A DNA stretch of 64,000 nt from Hyphomicrobiales bacterium (GTDB lineage Bacteria; Pseudomonadota; Alphaproteobacteria; Rhizobiales; JAJFHR01), in assembly GCA_021775475.1 (NCBI GenBank), contig JAJFHS010000017.1, positions 62,001 through 126,000 on the forward strand, written 5' to 3'. A model generated the notes under the pieces. It saw nothing but the letters and a program-made list of their open reading frames with translations. It was not told the DNA's origin and made no database searches. Below, piece by piece: positions 26,164 to 35,214 of this stretch; position 1 is the stretch's first letter, and every line of letters begins with the position of its first letter. Made by a program: the position numbers and the translations under genes.

Positions 26164-27033
26164 ATGAGCGTTCAGAAAAACGATGATCAATCGGAGTTTG
26201 TGCAGTTCTGGAACGAGGTGCTGGTGCCAAAATTTGTCAAGTACAAACATGTGCTGGTGGGCGGATTGAGCCAGCACAGCGAAGCTATTTTTCCAAAACT
26301 TGAGGTTAATTCGGGTGACAGGATTGTTGATGCCGGTGCGGGTTTTGGCGATACGGCGATCATGCTGGCTGAACGCACTGGTGATGGCGGTCATGTGATG
26401 GCAACGGATTGCTGTGACGGCTTTTTAGAGTATGGTCGCAGGGAGGCTGATGAAAAGGGTGTGAAAAACATCTCCTTTGTCGTTGCGGATATTCAAAGAC
26501 AGACGTTTGAGCCCGTTCACGACATGATGTTTTCGCGCTTTGGCACCATGTTTTTTGAAAACCCGGTGGTGGCTTTTAAAAATATGCGCACAGCACTGAA
26601 ACCGGACGGCCGTTTGACGATGATTGTCTGGCGCACAATGGAAGACAACCCCTGGCTTGGAGCTGCCAAGGCGGTTGCGCTCAAACATCTGCCGCCGCCG
26701 GGTGAAGATGCCGACACCTGCGGGCCCGGGCCGTTTTCGATGGCAGGCCAGGATATGGTAACCGGACAATTGCGTGCGGCCGGTTATGACAGAATAGAAT
26801 TTGAACGCGTGGATGCGCCCGTGCGCATGGGAGATTCAATCGAAGATGCCATCGCGTTTCAACTGGCTCTTGGCCCGGCCGGTGAGGTTTTTCGCGAAGC
26901 CGGTGAACTGGGCGAACAAAAACGTGAGCAGATAGAAGCGGACTTACGTAACTTGCTCGAACCTCATGTCACCGATGATGGCGTGGTGATGGCTTCAAGT
27001 TCATGGGTAATCACAGCCAGAAACCCGGCTTAG
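26164..27033 (+). CDS. class I SAM-dependent methyltransferase
   Basis: A 289-residue methyltransferase of the UbiE/arsenite-methyltransferase-like type. DRIVDAGAGFGDTAIMLAERTG (about 50-71) is the SAM motif I, VMATDCCDGFLEYGRR motif II, and PDGRLTMIVWRTMEDNPWLG a later segment. The frame extends to 26134, but GGAG just before the ATG at 26164 makes that the start. The substrate is unknown; family members often modify small molecules or lipids. It ends in a TTAG shared with the convergent GST gene. Confidence 0.82.
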   Translation: MSVQKNDDQSEFVQFWNEVLVPKFVKYKHVLVGGLSQHSEAIFPKLEVNSGDRIVDAGAGFGDTAIMLAERTGDGGHVMATDCCDGFLEYGRREADEKGVKNISFVVADIQRQTFEPVHDMMFSRFGTMFFENPVVAFKNMRTALKPDGRLTMIVWRTMEDNPWLGAAKAVALKHLPPPGEDADTCGPGPFSMAGQDMVTGQLRAAGYDRIEFERVDAPVRMGDSIEDAIAFQLALGPAGEVFREAGELGEQKREQIEADLRNLLEPHVTDDGVVMASSSWVITARNPA

Positions 27034-27638
27034 CTGCTGGCGCGAACCATGGGCACAAATCCGGGCAATGCCTCCACATCCTTGAGCCAGCGCTGTATAT
27101 TGGGGTAATTGTCAAGATACACTTCGCCCTCATCAGACACCGTCACATAGGCGTAACTGGCAATGTCTGCGATGGTCGGGCGCGAAGCTGCCAGCCACTG
27201 GTTTTGATGCAGGTGCGGCTCCATGACATCGGTGAAAAGCTGGTGGGCCAGGCTTTGAGCTTCTTGCAAGTCAAATGGCCTGCCAAAGAGCTTTATCGCC
27301 CGTGCGCGCGCCGGTCCATACATCATTTCGCGCGCTGCCGTCGACAACCACTCCTGAATATGGGCTTTTTCCTCAGCGGTTTTCCCACTCCAGTTGCCGG
27401 AACTGTCGTATTTATCGCTGAGGTAAATCAGGATGGCGCACGAATCGCGAATAACTTCACCATCATCCACCAGTGTTGGCACCTGTCCCAGAGGATTGAG
27501 CTTTAAAAATTCTGCATCCTTATGTTGACCCTGCCTGAGGTCAATCGGGGAATTTTCATACTCCAGCCCCAGTAGGTTCAAAAACAGGCGCGCTCGATAA
27601 GAATTTCCAGACGGGGAAAAATCATAAAGTGTAATCAT
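27030..27638 (-). CDS. glutathione S-transferase family protein
   Basis: A 202-residue soluble GST. The thioredoxin-like N-terminal half has YDFSPSGNSYRARLFLNLLG (Ser/Tyr-type active-site region about 5-10) and NPLGQVPTLVDDGEVIRDS with the glutathione-binding cis-Pro and Ser. The helical C-terminal half has RPTIADIASYAYV (about 154). It probably conjugates or reduces small electrophiles with glutathione. ATG start; no operon partner is evident, as the next upstream gene is 151 bases away. Confidence 0.88.
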   Translation of the reverse strand: MITLYDFSPSGNSYRARLFLNLLGLEYENSPIDLRQGQHKDAEFLKLNPLGQVPTLVDDGEVIRDSCAILIYLSDKYDSSGNWSGKTAEEKAHIQEWLSTAAREMMYGPARARAIKLFGRPFDLQEAQSLAHQLFTDVMEPHLHQNQWLAASRPTIADIASYAYVTVSDEGEVYLDNYPNIQRWLKDVEALPGFVPMVRASS

Positions 27639-27789
27639 TGGTTTGACTTTCTATTAGTGAAATAAATTTACCAGACGATATACAATGACAATCCGCCGCG
27701 CCAGAGCTGTGACCTATCAATTTGTCGCAAGACCCCACAAATGCAAATGGGACCACCGGATTGTGGCCCCAAATTGTTGCGGACAGGGA

Positions 27790-28779
27790 TCAGGCTTTTT
27801 GCACGTTGCTTCCGAAATACATAAATTCACGATCCATTTTAGCCACATCTGTCGCGGCCAGATTTAAGGTTGAGCTATCCAGCATCTTGAAGCTTTTCTG
27901 GCTTTTGACCCACTCATCTGCCGGTTGCAGTGTCGATAGCGTGTAAGTTGTGGTCTCGTTAAGATAGTGAGTGGGAATGACCACCTTGGGCTTGAGACGC
28001 TCAACGATGGCATTGCCCATATCGTAGGAAAGAATGTGCTGAGAGCCATCAACCGGCATGGTCAAAACATCGACCTCGCCAACCGTATCCCAGAAGCTGT
28101 CTGCCGGGTTGTGACGATTGTCCCCCCAGATCAAGGTTCTGATGCCGCCGGTTTCAACAAGATAAACCACCATATCCATGTGGCCGACATTATTGGGCGG
28201 GCAGGCACGAACGCCAAACTCCTTGAGCGCATCTGTCCACTTGTACCAGCCCGGCGCCACGCAGGCATGCTTGTCGGCAAAGCCGGTAATTTTTAAATCG
28301 GCAAATTCAAAATTACCCACCATACGGTCCAGAACCATGGTCGATTGCGGCCGGTCTATGGCGTCATGATCGAAATGTGTGTGCGTCGACATGGTGATAT
28401 CAACCAGGGTTTCGGGGAACTTGTTCTTGAACCACAGGCCCCAGGCGCCTGAAGGATCATCACGCCAGGGATCAAACAAAATTGTGGCTCCCCCGGGCGA
28501 CGTTATTTTGAAGGCGCAATGACCATAATACTCAATGCCAACAGAACCATCGGCAAAGCTGGTTTTGCCCTGCAGTTCAATGACATGCTTGTTGTTGCCG
28601 GGCTGTGTCCAGTCGGTGGATTGAGCTTGAGCTGGCGTTGTACCCAGACTTGTGGCCGCTGCGGCAGCCCCGACACCGGCAGCCCCGGCAGCCATAAAAA
28701 ATGAACGCCGGGAAAGTCCCGGAGCGGTTTTGTCCTTGGCGCCATTTATAAGTGTGGGCTTAAGATCTTTTCTATCCAT
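27790..28779 (-). CDS. Tat-exported MBL-fold metallohydrolase (UlaG-like)
   Basis: A 329-residue metallo-beta-lactamase-fold protein with a twin-arginine signal: SRRSFFMAAGAAGVGAAAAA at about 23-42, cleavage near AQAQ (about 53). STHTHFDHDAIDRP (about 131) is the zinc-binding HxHxDH-type motif, IEYYGHCAFKI and TILFDPW are UlaG-like. The mature enzyme should act in the periplasm already folded with metal. The substrate is unknown. A strong GGAGGA ribosome binding site lies before the ATG. It is followed by no linked gene; the regulator behind it is upstream on the same strand. Confidence 0.86.
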   Translation of the reverse strand: MDRKDLKPTLINGAKDKTAPGLSRRSFFMAAGAAGVGAAAAATSLGTTPAQAQSTDWTQPGNNKHVIELQGKTSFADGSVGIEYYGHCAFKITSPGGATILFDPWRDDPSGAWGLWFKNKFPETLVDITMSTHTHFDHDAIDRPQSTMVLDRMVGNFEFADLKITGFADKHACVAPGWYKWTDALKEFGVRACPPNNVGHMDMVVYLVETGGIRTLIWGDNRHNPADSFWDTVGEVDVLTMPVDGSQHILSYDMGNAIVERLKPKVVIPTHYLNETTTYTLSTLQPADEWVKSQKSFKMLDSSTLNLAATDVAKMDREFMYFGSNVQKA

Positions 28780-28885
28780 CGTATCCTCCTAGATGCAATT
28801 ATCCAGACCGGAGCAGATCTCCAGCCTCCCTCAAAAGCCTAACATCGGCTTTGATTAATTCCAGTATTGGAAAAATAGGAGGATA

Positions 28886-28908
28886 ATAGGGGGGAAATCC
28901 CCATATTA
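28886..28908 (-). terminator. weak terminator-like hairpin after the GAF-LuxR gene
   Basis: On the minus strand the stop codon TAA opens TAATATGGGGATTTCCCCCCTATTA-type pairing: TAATA with TATTA and GGGG with CCCC around an ATTT loop, with a small bulge. A U-rich run appears only about 12 bases further on, so termination strength is doubtful. Confidence 0.35.
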
Positions 28909-29952
28909 GTGCAGCGACAGAAGGTGGGTGCGCAAATCTCTCGAACGGTTTTCAATGCGGAGTTTCTTGCGGATATTATTGCGATGGAAATCGACGGTGC
29001 TTTTTTCCCGCGACAGAATATTGGCGATGTCCTTGGTTGAATTACCACTCATCACCAGTTGGGCAATCTCCACTTCCGTCGACGTCAAGCCGTCCAGTGC
29101 CTGCGAAAGTTGACCGGCAAAGGACGAAGTGATCTGCCGTAGATTTCCTTCAAGCAACTCGAGATAGTTAAAAAGGTTATCTTCAGGTGGAATACTTTGT
29201 TTGATTTTCTCGACGTGCGGCAAAACCAGATCATTGATGCGTTTCAAAATCTGTTTTTCAAACTCCCCGCGCGAAGCTTCGAGTTGCGTCAGGAGCACCC
29301 GCAACGCTGTATTGACTTCTTCCAGTTCTTTTTCGCGTCGACCAAGTGCCTGTTGGGTTTTTTTACGACGGGTAATTTCATCGCGCAAAGACTGGTTGGC
29401 CTCACTCAAATCCCGGGTACGCTCGGCCACGCGCACCTCAAGAACATCGTGTGAATGTTGAAGTCTATTCTCGAGCCTACGGCGCTCGCGAATTTCGATC
29501 ATCAAAGCCAGATCGGTTTCAATAACGCTGCGAAATTCTTTCAACAGATCCTTATAGAGCAGCGCTTTTTTGTTTTCACAGTGATCAAGCACACAAATGG
29601 TGCCAAACAGACTGCCATCGGGCCACTGCAAAGGATAACCGATATAAAATGACATACCGTGTTTCAGGTCTTCATTATCATTCCAGTCTGGATCTGAATG
29701 GGCATCACACACCACAAGTTCATCGCGACCCTCAAGCACGGCGTGACAGTACAGCTTGGGGCTGAGTTCAAACGATTGACCAACGAAATAGGGATTATCA
29801 TCGCCTTGGCTCGATACCAGTACGGCATGATCGGGCGCATCTGTTTTCATCACCAGACTTGCCGGCACGTCAACAATGCGAGCCGTTAAATCAACAATAT
29901 TCTGCCATTTGGTTATGGTCTCTTTTTGTATAGCCGGTTTTTTTTCTGCCAT
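28906..29952 (-). CDS. GAF-coiled-coil-LuxR DNA-binding regulator
   Basis: A 348-residue regulator. Residues about 15-165 form a GAF-like sensor (LVMKTDAPDHAVLVS, FYIGYPLQWPDGSLFGTICVLD), like those that precede two-component domains. A coiled coil runs from about 160 to 235, rich in RE(R)RR and E/K heptads. The C-terminal LuxR-type HTH is at about 285-340 (LTSTEVEIAQLVMSGNSTKDIA, STVDFHRNNIRKKL). No receiver or kinase domain is present, so the GAF domain should sense a small molecule, light or redox cue directly. Targets are unknown; the Tat-exported hydrolase lies downstream on the same strand. Confidence 0.85.
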   Translation of the reverse strand: MAEKKPAIQKETITKWQNIVDLTARIVDVPASLVMKTDAPDHAVLVSSQGDDNPYFVGQSFELSPKLYCHAVLEGRDELVVCDAHSDPDWNDNEDLKHGMSFYIGYPLQWPDGSLFGTICVLDHCENKKALLYKDLLKEFRSVIETDLALMIEIRERRRLENRLQHSHDVLEVRVAERTRDLSEANQSLRDEITRRKKTQQALGRREKELEEVNTALRVLLTQLEASRGEFEKQILKRINDLVLPHVEKIKQSIPPEDNLFNYLELLEGNLRQITSSFAGQLSQALDGLTSTEVEIAQLVMSGNSTKDIANILSREKSTVDFHRNNIRKKLRIENRSRDLRTHLLSLH

Positions 29953-30062
29953 CTGCCCGATCCCTTTTCCCCTTCAGGCTTTTTTCTTGATGGCAATACC
30001 ATAGCTGGAATTCCAACCGTTGCCAAACCGGGTTCAAATCAGAATGTTATCTGGCGGAAAAA

Positions 30063-30437
30063 CTATTCCAGGCTGAATTCGGGATTGTAGATTAAACCAA
30101 TGGCGTTTCCCCACGGGTCAATAACACTGGCAACCATGATTTCACCACCTACATTGGCAGGCTCTGTATCTTTTTTTGCACCCAGTTTGATAAATCTGGC
30201 CACCTCCTCGGCAATGTTCTCAACCCCCCAATAAGACAAAACATTTGTAGTTTTGCTCTCAATTGGAGCGTCGTCAACCAGCAGGCCAAGCTCAAATCCC
30301 GCAATATTAAATCCGACATAAAAAGGTTCGTCAAAGTAAGGCTCTGTCTGGAAGGCCTTGGCGTACCACTCTTTGGCAGCATCCAGATCGTTGACTTTAT
30401 AGATCGTTGTTCTGAGGCCAAGCATTGATGTCTTCAT
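30063..30437 (-). CDS. VOC/glyoxalase-fold protein
   Basis: A 124-residue single-module vicinal-oxygen-chelate protein. LRTTIYKVNDLDAAKEWYAKAF at the start and VIDPWGNAIGLIYNPEF at the end are the usual two halves of the betaalphabetabetabeta fold. With one module it should dimerise. Function (isomerase, dioxygenase or antibiotic binding) cannot be told; the expected metal-ligand Glu/His are only partly visible. It sits 29 bases downstream of the cyclase gene on the same strand and may share its transcript. Confidence 0.8.
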   Translation of the reverse strand: MKTSMLGLRTTIYKVNDLDAAKEWYAKAFQTEPYFDEPFYVGFNIAGFELGLLVDDAPIESKTTNVLSYWGVENIAEEVARFIKLGAKKDTEPANVGGEIMVASVIDPWGNAIGLIYNPEFSLE

Positions 30438-30466
30438 CGCAATTATTATCCTGTTGACTAAAACCT

Positions 30467-32938
30467 CTACCGAAACCGTCTGTCCCAGACACCGTCCCAG
30501 TCATCTCCCGGAGGTTTTTGGCGATAAAAGGCGCATCGCGATACATATAAGCTGGCGACTTTATCGTTTGGGTAAGCGGCCAGAAATTCTTCAAATCCCT
30601 CACCTGCTTCTTTCCAGCGTTGATCGCGGTAAAGCTTCATTGCATCGTCAAAGCGCGGCAGTGCTTCAAGCATCTGTGCCTGCTCTTTTTCGAGATAATA
30701 CCCCAGAGGTTCATACACTCTTATCGGCCTGTTTTTGCCTCTGACCCGCAGGAAATCAATCTCTCGAAGACCGTTGCGTGATTTCATCTTGGCAACCGTT
30801 GTCTCACTCACCAGTATCGATGTTCCAAAGAATTTATTGGCATCTTCAAGCCGCGCTGCCAGATTAACATGATCGCCAATCACGGTGTAATCCATACGCT
30901 TTTCAGAGCCGACATTTCCGGCGACAACTTCTCCGGTGCTGATACCAATGCCTATTTCAATTGGCGATCTGCCACCCTGTTTCCTTACCAGATTAAGCTG
31001 GCGCAGGGCCTGGAGCATTTCTATGGCGACTTTAACGGCATTATCAGCATCATCGGGAGTGGACATTGGTGCGCCAAACACCGCCATAATGGCATCGCCA
31101 ATATACTTATCCAAGAGCCCGTTATTGCGCAAAACCACTTCAACCATTTCAGTGAAATAATTGTTGAGCATTTCCACGGTTTCCCCGGCCCCGAGGTTTT
31201 CTGTCATGCTGGTGAAACCGCGAATGTCGGAAAACAACATGGTTGCTTCCTGGGCGGTAGCGATAAAGGGCTGGTCAGCGCTGTGCAACACCTTGTCCAT
31301 AACTTCTTTGGCGAGGTAGCGCGCCATGGTTGTGCGAAAACGCTTTTCATCGGTTATATCTTCGATTTCAACCATAAAGCCCAGGCGTGTGCCATCGATA
31401 TCCACCAATGACGCGATTGTCACATTAACTGCAATCTCCTCGCCGTCGCTGCGCAGAAAGTCGGTGTCGGCGTGGTAATCAGAACCACCCGATTTTGCCA
31501 CATAACCCAGACTGTCAATAACCCAGCGGTTTTTGTCGGAAAATATCTCACCCGCTTTTTTGCCGACAAGCTGTTTTTCCGGCAGGCCAATATTGCGGAT
31601 GGCAGCTTCATTGACCTTGGTGATTGTCAACCTGCTGTCCAGGGTGACAACACCATTGCTCAAAGATTTGAGGATGGCTTCATTATAATTCTTCAACTGC
31701 CGCATATCCTGGAAAAGAGCAGCATTTTCCAGGGCGACGGCCACTTGGGCTGAAAAAGCATGCAGGCGTTTTTCATCCAGCGAATTAAAGCTGCCGCCAA
31801 TCTTGTTCAACACCTGAATGACAGCGATCGGTGAGCCTTGCTTGTTGAGTATCGGGAAACACAGGATGTTGCGGGTGGTAAAGCCTGTCGTGCGATCAAC
31901 TTCCCGGTTAAATCGCAAATCAATCTGGGCATCCGCTATATTGAGCACCTTGCCGGTTGTGAATGTTTCTCCGGCAATTCCCCTGTCACAGGGTATTCTT
32001 ATTTCTTTGGTGTCAATTCCCTGGGCGACTTTTGACCAGAGTTCATTACTGCTGGCATCATGAATGAACAGCGTGCTGCGTTCAGCACAGAGTAATTTTG
32101 ACGTTGCTGTCATTATTTTGGCAAGCAGATCGTCAAGATCAATGTTCCCTGAAATTTCGCTGACAACTTCCAGCATTGCCAATTCATTATCATGTGAGAT
32201 TTTTAGCTTTTCAAACATCTGGGCATGTTCAAGTACGGCTGCAACCTGTGAGGTCATGGTCGCCAACGCTTGAGAATCAGCCCGACTGAAAGTGCCTTCA
32301 ACCTTGTTCAACAATTGGGTTACACCGATGATTTTCTGATCTTTATTGCGCAAAGGCACACACAGAATATTGCGAGTGCGAAAGCTGGTGTTGTCATCAA
32401 CCTCGCGATTGAAGCGTGGGTCGTTGTAGGCATCGGCAATGACGAGCGCTTCACCGGTGGTAAAAACACAACCCGCAATGCCGGCATCATCTGAAATGCG
32501 GATTTCACTGATGGTGTCGCCCTGGGCCAGTCGCGAAAACAACTCGCCGGTTTCATCATCATGAAGAAACAGTGTTGCGCGTTCGAAATTCAGGGTGTTC
32601 TTTATGACGTCAATCAGGCGTGGCAGCAATTCATCGAGAGAGCTATATTGTGCCGTTGTTTTATTGACTTCGAGCAGAACTGAAAAGCGCTGCAGAAGCT
32701 GTGCAGCTTCGTCCGCAAGATCACCACTGTCGGGGCTGGACAAAGCACTGACTATCCGGCCAATTTCACTATCCTGCAAAGGCGCATCAAAAATTTTTAC
32801 AAAAGGTGCAAAGGTTTTGCCAGACATAGGCATGCGCTTTTGAACTGCGAATGTATCAAACGCTACCGTTTCTTTTCCAAACTTATTCATCTTGCAATTC
32901 AAATTTTGGTCAATGACACCATATCGAAAGCCCATCAT
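30467..32938 (-). CDS. GAF-GAF-PAS class III adenylate cyclase
   Basis: An 823-residue soluble signalling enzyme. Two GAF domains lie at about 105-240 and 265-410 (each with a TRNILC(V/F)P core), a PAS domain at about 420-535 (LKSLSNGVVTLDSRLTI), and a class III cyclase at about 565-740. The metal Asp residues are in MLFSDIRGFTSM and DKYIGDAIMAVFGAP. DYTVIGDHVNLAARLE gives the Lys/Thr pair typical of adenylate rather than guanylate cyclases. The tail resembles a TPR-like cap. The twin GAF domains may bind cyclic nucleotides or redox signals. Several in-frame Met codons (32935, 32890, 32827) make the exact start uncertain. It is divergent from rsmJ. Confidence 0.88.
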   Translation of the reverse strand: MMGFRYGVIDQNLNCKMNKFGKETVAFDTFAVQKRMPMSGKTFAPFVKIFDAPLQDSEIGRIVSALSSPDSGDLADEAAQLLQRFSVLLEVNKTTAQYSSLDELLPRLIDVIKNTLNFERATLFLHDDETGELFSRLAQGDTISEIRISDDAGIAGCVFTTGEALVIADAYNDPRFNREVDDNTSFRTRNILCVPLRNKDQKIIGVTQLLNKVEGTFSRADSQALATMTSQVAAVLEHAQMFEKLKISHDNELAMLEVVSEISGNIDLDDLLAKIMTATSKLLCAERSTLFIHDASSNELWSKVAQGIDTKEIRIPCDRGIAGETFTTGKVLNIADAQIDLRFNREVDRTTGFTTRNILCFPILNKQGSPIAVIQVLNKIGGSFNSLDEKRLHAFSAQVAVALENAALFQDMRQLKNYNEAILKSLSNGVVTLDSRLTITKVNEAAIRNIGLPEKQLVGKKAGEIFSDKNRWVIDSLGYVAKSGGSDYHADTDFLRSDGEEIAVNVTIASLVDIDGTRLGFMVEIEDITDEKRFRTTMARYLAKEVMDKVLHSADQPFIATAQEATMLFSDIRGFTSMTENLGAGETVEMLNNYFTEMVEVVLRNNGLLDKYIGDAIMAVFGAPMSTPDDADNAVKVAIEMLQALRQLNLVRKQGGRSPIEIGIGISTGEVVAGNVGSEKRMDYTVIGDHVNLAARLEDANKFFGTSILVSETTVAKMKSRNGLREIDFLRVRGKNRPIRVYEPLGYYLEKEQAQMLEALPRFDDAMKLYRDQRWKEAGEGFEEFLAAYPNDKVASLYVSRCAFYRQKPPGDDWDGVWDRRFR

Positions 32939-33045
32939 AGCCAGTTGAATGTAAAAGTTTCGTTATGTTGTGGGTTATTTAGAACATAAGTTTTCACCGG
33001 TCGTGATATTATGATCCTGGTTCAGATTACCTGAAATCAACACTC

Positions 33046-33062
33046 AAGGAGTTAAGAGTATC
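33046..33062 (+). promoter_or_regulatory. ribosome binding site fixing a non-canonical ATC start of rsmJ
   Basis: AAGGAG at 33046-33051 is a full Shine-Dalgarno sequence, and the codon at the ideal 8-base distance in the rsmJ frame is ATC (33060-33062). No ATG, GTG or TTG occurs in frame between the upstream stop at 33012 and the SAM-binding motif. Confidence 0.7.
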
Positions 33063-33665
33063 CCGGAAACTTCAAATCCAGCGTTATTTTGCGATTTTAC
33101 CTCAGGTGCCATTGCCCATCGCCTGAAATTTGGCGGCGGCCGCAACCAGGCTCTGCCAAAAGCTGCGGGTTTTTCGCGCGGGCGAACCCCGAAAATTATC
33201 GATGCCACGGCAGGTCTGGGGCGCGATGCTTTTTTACTGGCCTCTTTGGGCGCGCAAGTAACATTGATTGAGCGTTCGCCAGCTGTTCACAAAGCCCTGG
33301 CCACAGCTTTGACAAAGGCTCTGGCAGGACCGGCAGAGATTGCCGCCATCACCGCACGCATGAAACTAATCCATGGTGACGCCAGAGATATTCTTGGTGA
33401 TCTTGAAGCAGAAGTTATTGTTGTCGATCCCATGCACCCGCCACGGCGCAACTCGGCACTGGTTAAACAGGAAATGCGCCTGCTGCGCGATCTGGTGGGG
33501 GCAGACCTTGATAGTCTGGAGCTTATGCAAGCAGCCCTTAAAGTTGCAACCAATCGGGTGGTTCTCAAATGGCCGTCGCGCGCAGCCCCCATGCCGGGGC
33601 TTCAATTGCCCTCACACCAGATAGGCGGCAAGACCACACGCTATGATGTTTTTATGACTTTCTAA
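33060..33665 (+). CDS. rsmJ: 16S rRNA m2G1516 methyltransferase RsmJ, apparent ATC start
   Basis: A 201-residue RsmJ-like SAM methyltransferase that should methylate G1516 of 16S rRNA. The family segments FTSGAIAHRLKFGGGRNQAL (about 14-33), IIDATAGLGRDAFLLASLG (SAM motif), IHGDARDIL and VVDPMHPPRRNSALVKQEMR are all present in one frame. The only NTG codon in frame (TTG at 33246) would delete the SAM site, so initiation at ATC 33060 behind AAGGAG is the best reading. It is shorter than the E. coli protein because the N-terminal extension is missing. It overlaps the convergent dehydrogenase by 14 bases. Confidence 0.8.
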   Translation: MPETSNPALFCDFTSGAIAHRLKFGGGRNQALPKAAGFSRGRTPKIIDATAGLGRDAFLLASLGAQVTLIERSPAVHKALATALTKALAGPAEIAAITARMKLIHGDARDILGDLEAEVIVVDPMHPPRRNSALVKQEMRLLRDLVGADLDSLELMQAALKVATNRVVLKWPSRAAPMPGLQLPSHQIGGKTTRYDVFMTF

Positions 33666-35076
33666 TCTCATCGGTTTTGCCAAATTTTTCCCAATAGGCA
33701 CCGAATAATTCTTCCTCCGACGGCTTGTCTTCGGCAATTGTTGTCACCAGGTGGGTGATGTTGATGAAATTGCGATAGTTGAGATTTTCCGATATCGAGT
33801 TGCCGGCCCAGGTGCCACAACCCATCGACAGGGTGAAATTGAGGCCATTGTCAAAACTGCCGCCATTGCCAAACGTATGCGCCTGATTGACCAGAACCCT
33901 TACCACTTTTAAATCCTGCGCCAGTTCACGTGCATGCGTCAAATCGCTGGTGTGGATACCGCAGGAATGGCCAATACCGTTGACCTCTAAAATGCGTCTG
34001 ACTTTATCTTTGGCACCCTCAAAATCGCGTGCCCGATAGACCGTCAGCACCAGTGACAGTTTTTCATCTGACAAAGGCTCATCTGCCCCGATGCCGTCAT
34101 GTTCAACAATGAAAAATTTTGCAGTCTTTGCGTCTTCACCAAGACCGGCAACGGTTGCAAATACATCGGCATCCTTGGCAATCACATGGCGGTTGAGATG
34201 ACCATCCACCCACAAAGTGTCAACCAGCTTCACTTTGTCGTCTGAACTGGCACGATATCCGCCAGCACGCTCTAGTGCTGCAATGGCGTCTTCATAAATG
34301 TCATCAACAATCACCAGTGAATTTTCAGACGAGCACGAGGTTGAATTATCGAATATTTTGGAGGCGCAGATTTTGGCCGCCGCATCATCCAGATCAGCGC
34401 TTTTATCGATAATCACCGGCACGTTGCCCGCACCGACACCAATGGCAACTGAGCCGCTGGAATAGGCGCGACGCACGTTGTTTTGCGATCCCGTAACCAC
34501 CACGAGATCAACAGCTTCCATCAAGCTTTGGGTTAATTCCTTCGATACCGGGCTGGGCAGAATTTGCACCAGATCGAGCGGTGCCCCGCATCTCCCGAGT
34601 TCTGCACGCATATGATCCACCGTGCGCAATGTGGTGCTGTATCCAGCTGGTGAGGGCGCAATAATAACCGCATTGCCGCCTTTCAGCGCCATCATGGCTT
34701 TGTTGACCGGGGTGGCGGCGGGATTGGTTGAAGGGCAGATAGCTGCCACAACACCCACCGGTTTGGCGTATTTAACCAGCCCTTTTTCGGGAATTTCTTC
34801 GATAATTCCGGTTGTTTTAACCCGCAGTAAATCGCGTAGAGTGCCAAATGTTTTGCGGGTGTTTTTGGTGATTTTTGAAGCAACATCGCCCAGGCCGGTA
34901 TCGGCAACGGCCTGTACGGCAAGTTCTTTGGCCCGGTCCGGTTCATAAATCGACCAGGCAAGTGCGGTCACCGCCTCATCAATCTTTTCCTGATCCTCAT
35001 TTTCGAATGCCGCCATAGCCTTTCGGCCACGCGCGACGAGTTCAGAAATGGTGGAAGAGATATTGTTGTTATTCAT
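33652..35076 (-). CDS. CoA-acylating aldehyde dehydrogenase (SauS-like)
   Basis: A 474-residue acylating ALDH that oxidises an aldehyde to an acyl-CoA with NAD. AAICPSTNPAATPVNKAMMAL (about 112), GVGAGNVPVIIDKSADLDDAA (about 212) and the catalytic Cys in DNSTSCSSENSLVIVD (about 248) fit the AdhE-N/EutE/SauS branch. Resemblance to sulfoacetaldehyde dehydrogenases (SauS) is my impression from the C-terminal MGCGTWAGNSISENLNYRN stretch; acetaldehyde or other aldehydes remain possible. No sulfoacetate ligase or exporter is nearby. ATG start; the upstream region holds the REP-like pair. Confidence 0.78.
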   Translation of the reverse strand: MNNNNISSTISELVARGRKAMAAFENEDQEKIDEAVTALAWSIYEPDRAKELAVQAVADTGLGDVASKITKNTRKTFGTLRDLLRVKTTGIIEEIPEKGLVKYAKPVGVVAAICPSTNPAATPVNKAMMALKGGNAVIIAPSPAGYSTTLRTVDHMRAELGRCGAPLDLVQILPSPVSKELTQSLMEAVDLVVVTGSQNNVRRAYSSGSVAIGVGAGNVPVIIDKSADLDDAAAKICASKIFDNSTSCSSENSLVIVDDIYEDAIAALERAGGYRASSDDKVKLVDTLWVDGHLNRHVIAKDADVFATVAGLGEDAKTAKFFIVEHDGIGADEPLSDEKLSLVLTVYRARDFEGAKDKVRRILEVNGIGHSCGIHTSDLTHARELAQDLKVVRVLVNQAHTFGNGGSFDNGLNFTLSMGCGTWAGNSISENLNYRNFINITHLVTTIAEDKPSEEELFGAYWEKFGKTDEIRKS

Positions 35077-35128
35077 GATTTTGAATCCTGAGCCTTATGC
35101 GTGTCATGCTCAACCAGTTTTCCCCCTT

Positions 35129-35160
35129 CCGTCATCCTCGGGCTTGACCCGAGGATCCAT
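35129..35160. repeat. REP-like palindromic element, left copy
   Basis: Thirty-two bases (CCGTCATCCTCGGG... to ...GAGGATCCAT) with an internal hairpin TCCTCGGG/CCCGAGGA around CTTGA. The element is the exact reverse complement of 35215-35246. This type of sequence occurs dispersed in alphaproteobacterial genomes. It lies in the 380-base gap between the aldehyde dehydrogenase and the LOG gene, which has no further gene. Confidence 0.8.
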
Positions 35161-35214
35161 ACCGCTGCGCTGAACCAGAACATGAAATTATCTTAATGTT
35201 GAGAATTCAGAGGA

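Noticed and set aside
33246-33665. TTG start for rsmJ
   Set aside because: It falls within the Rossmann motif and would remove the SAM site and the conserved HRLKFGGGR segment.
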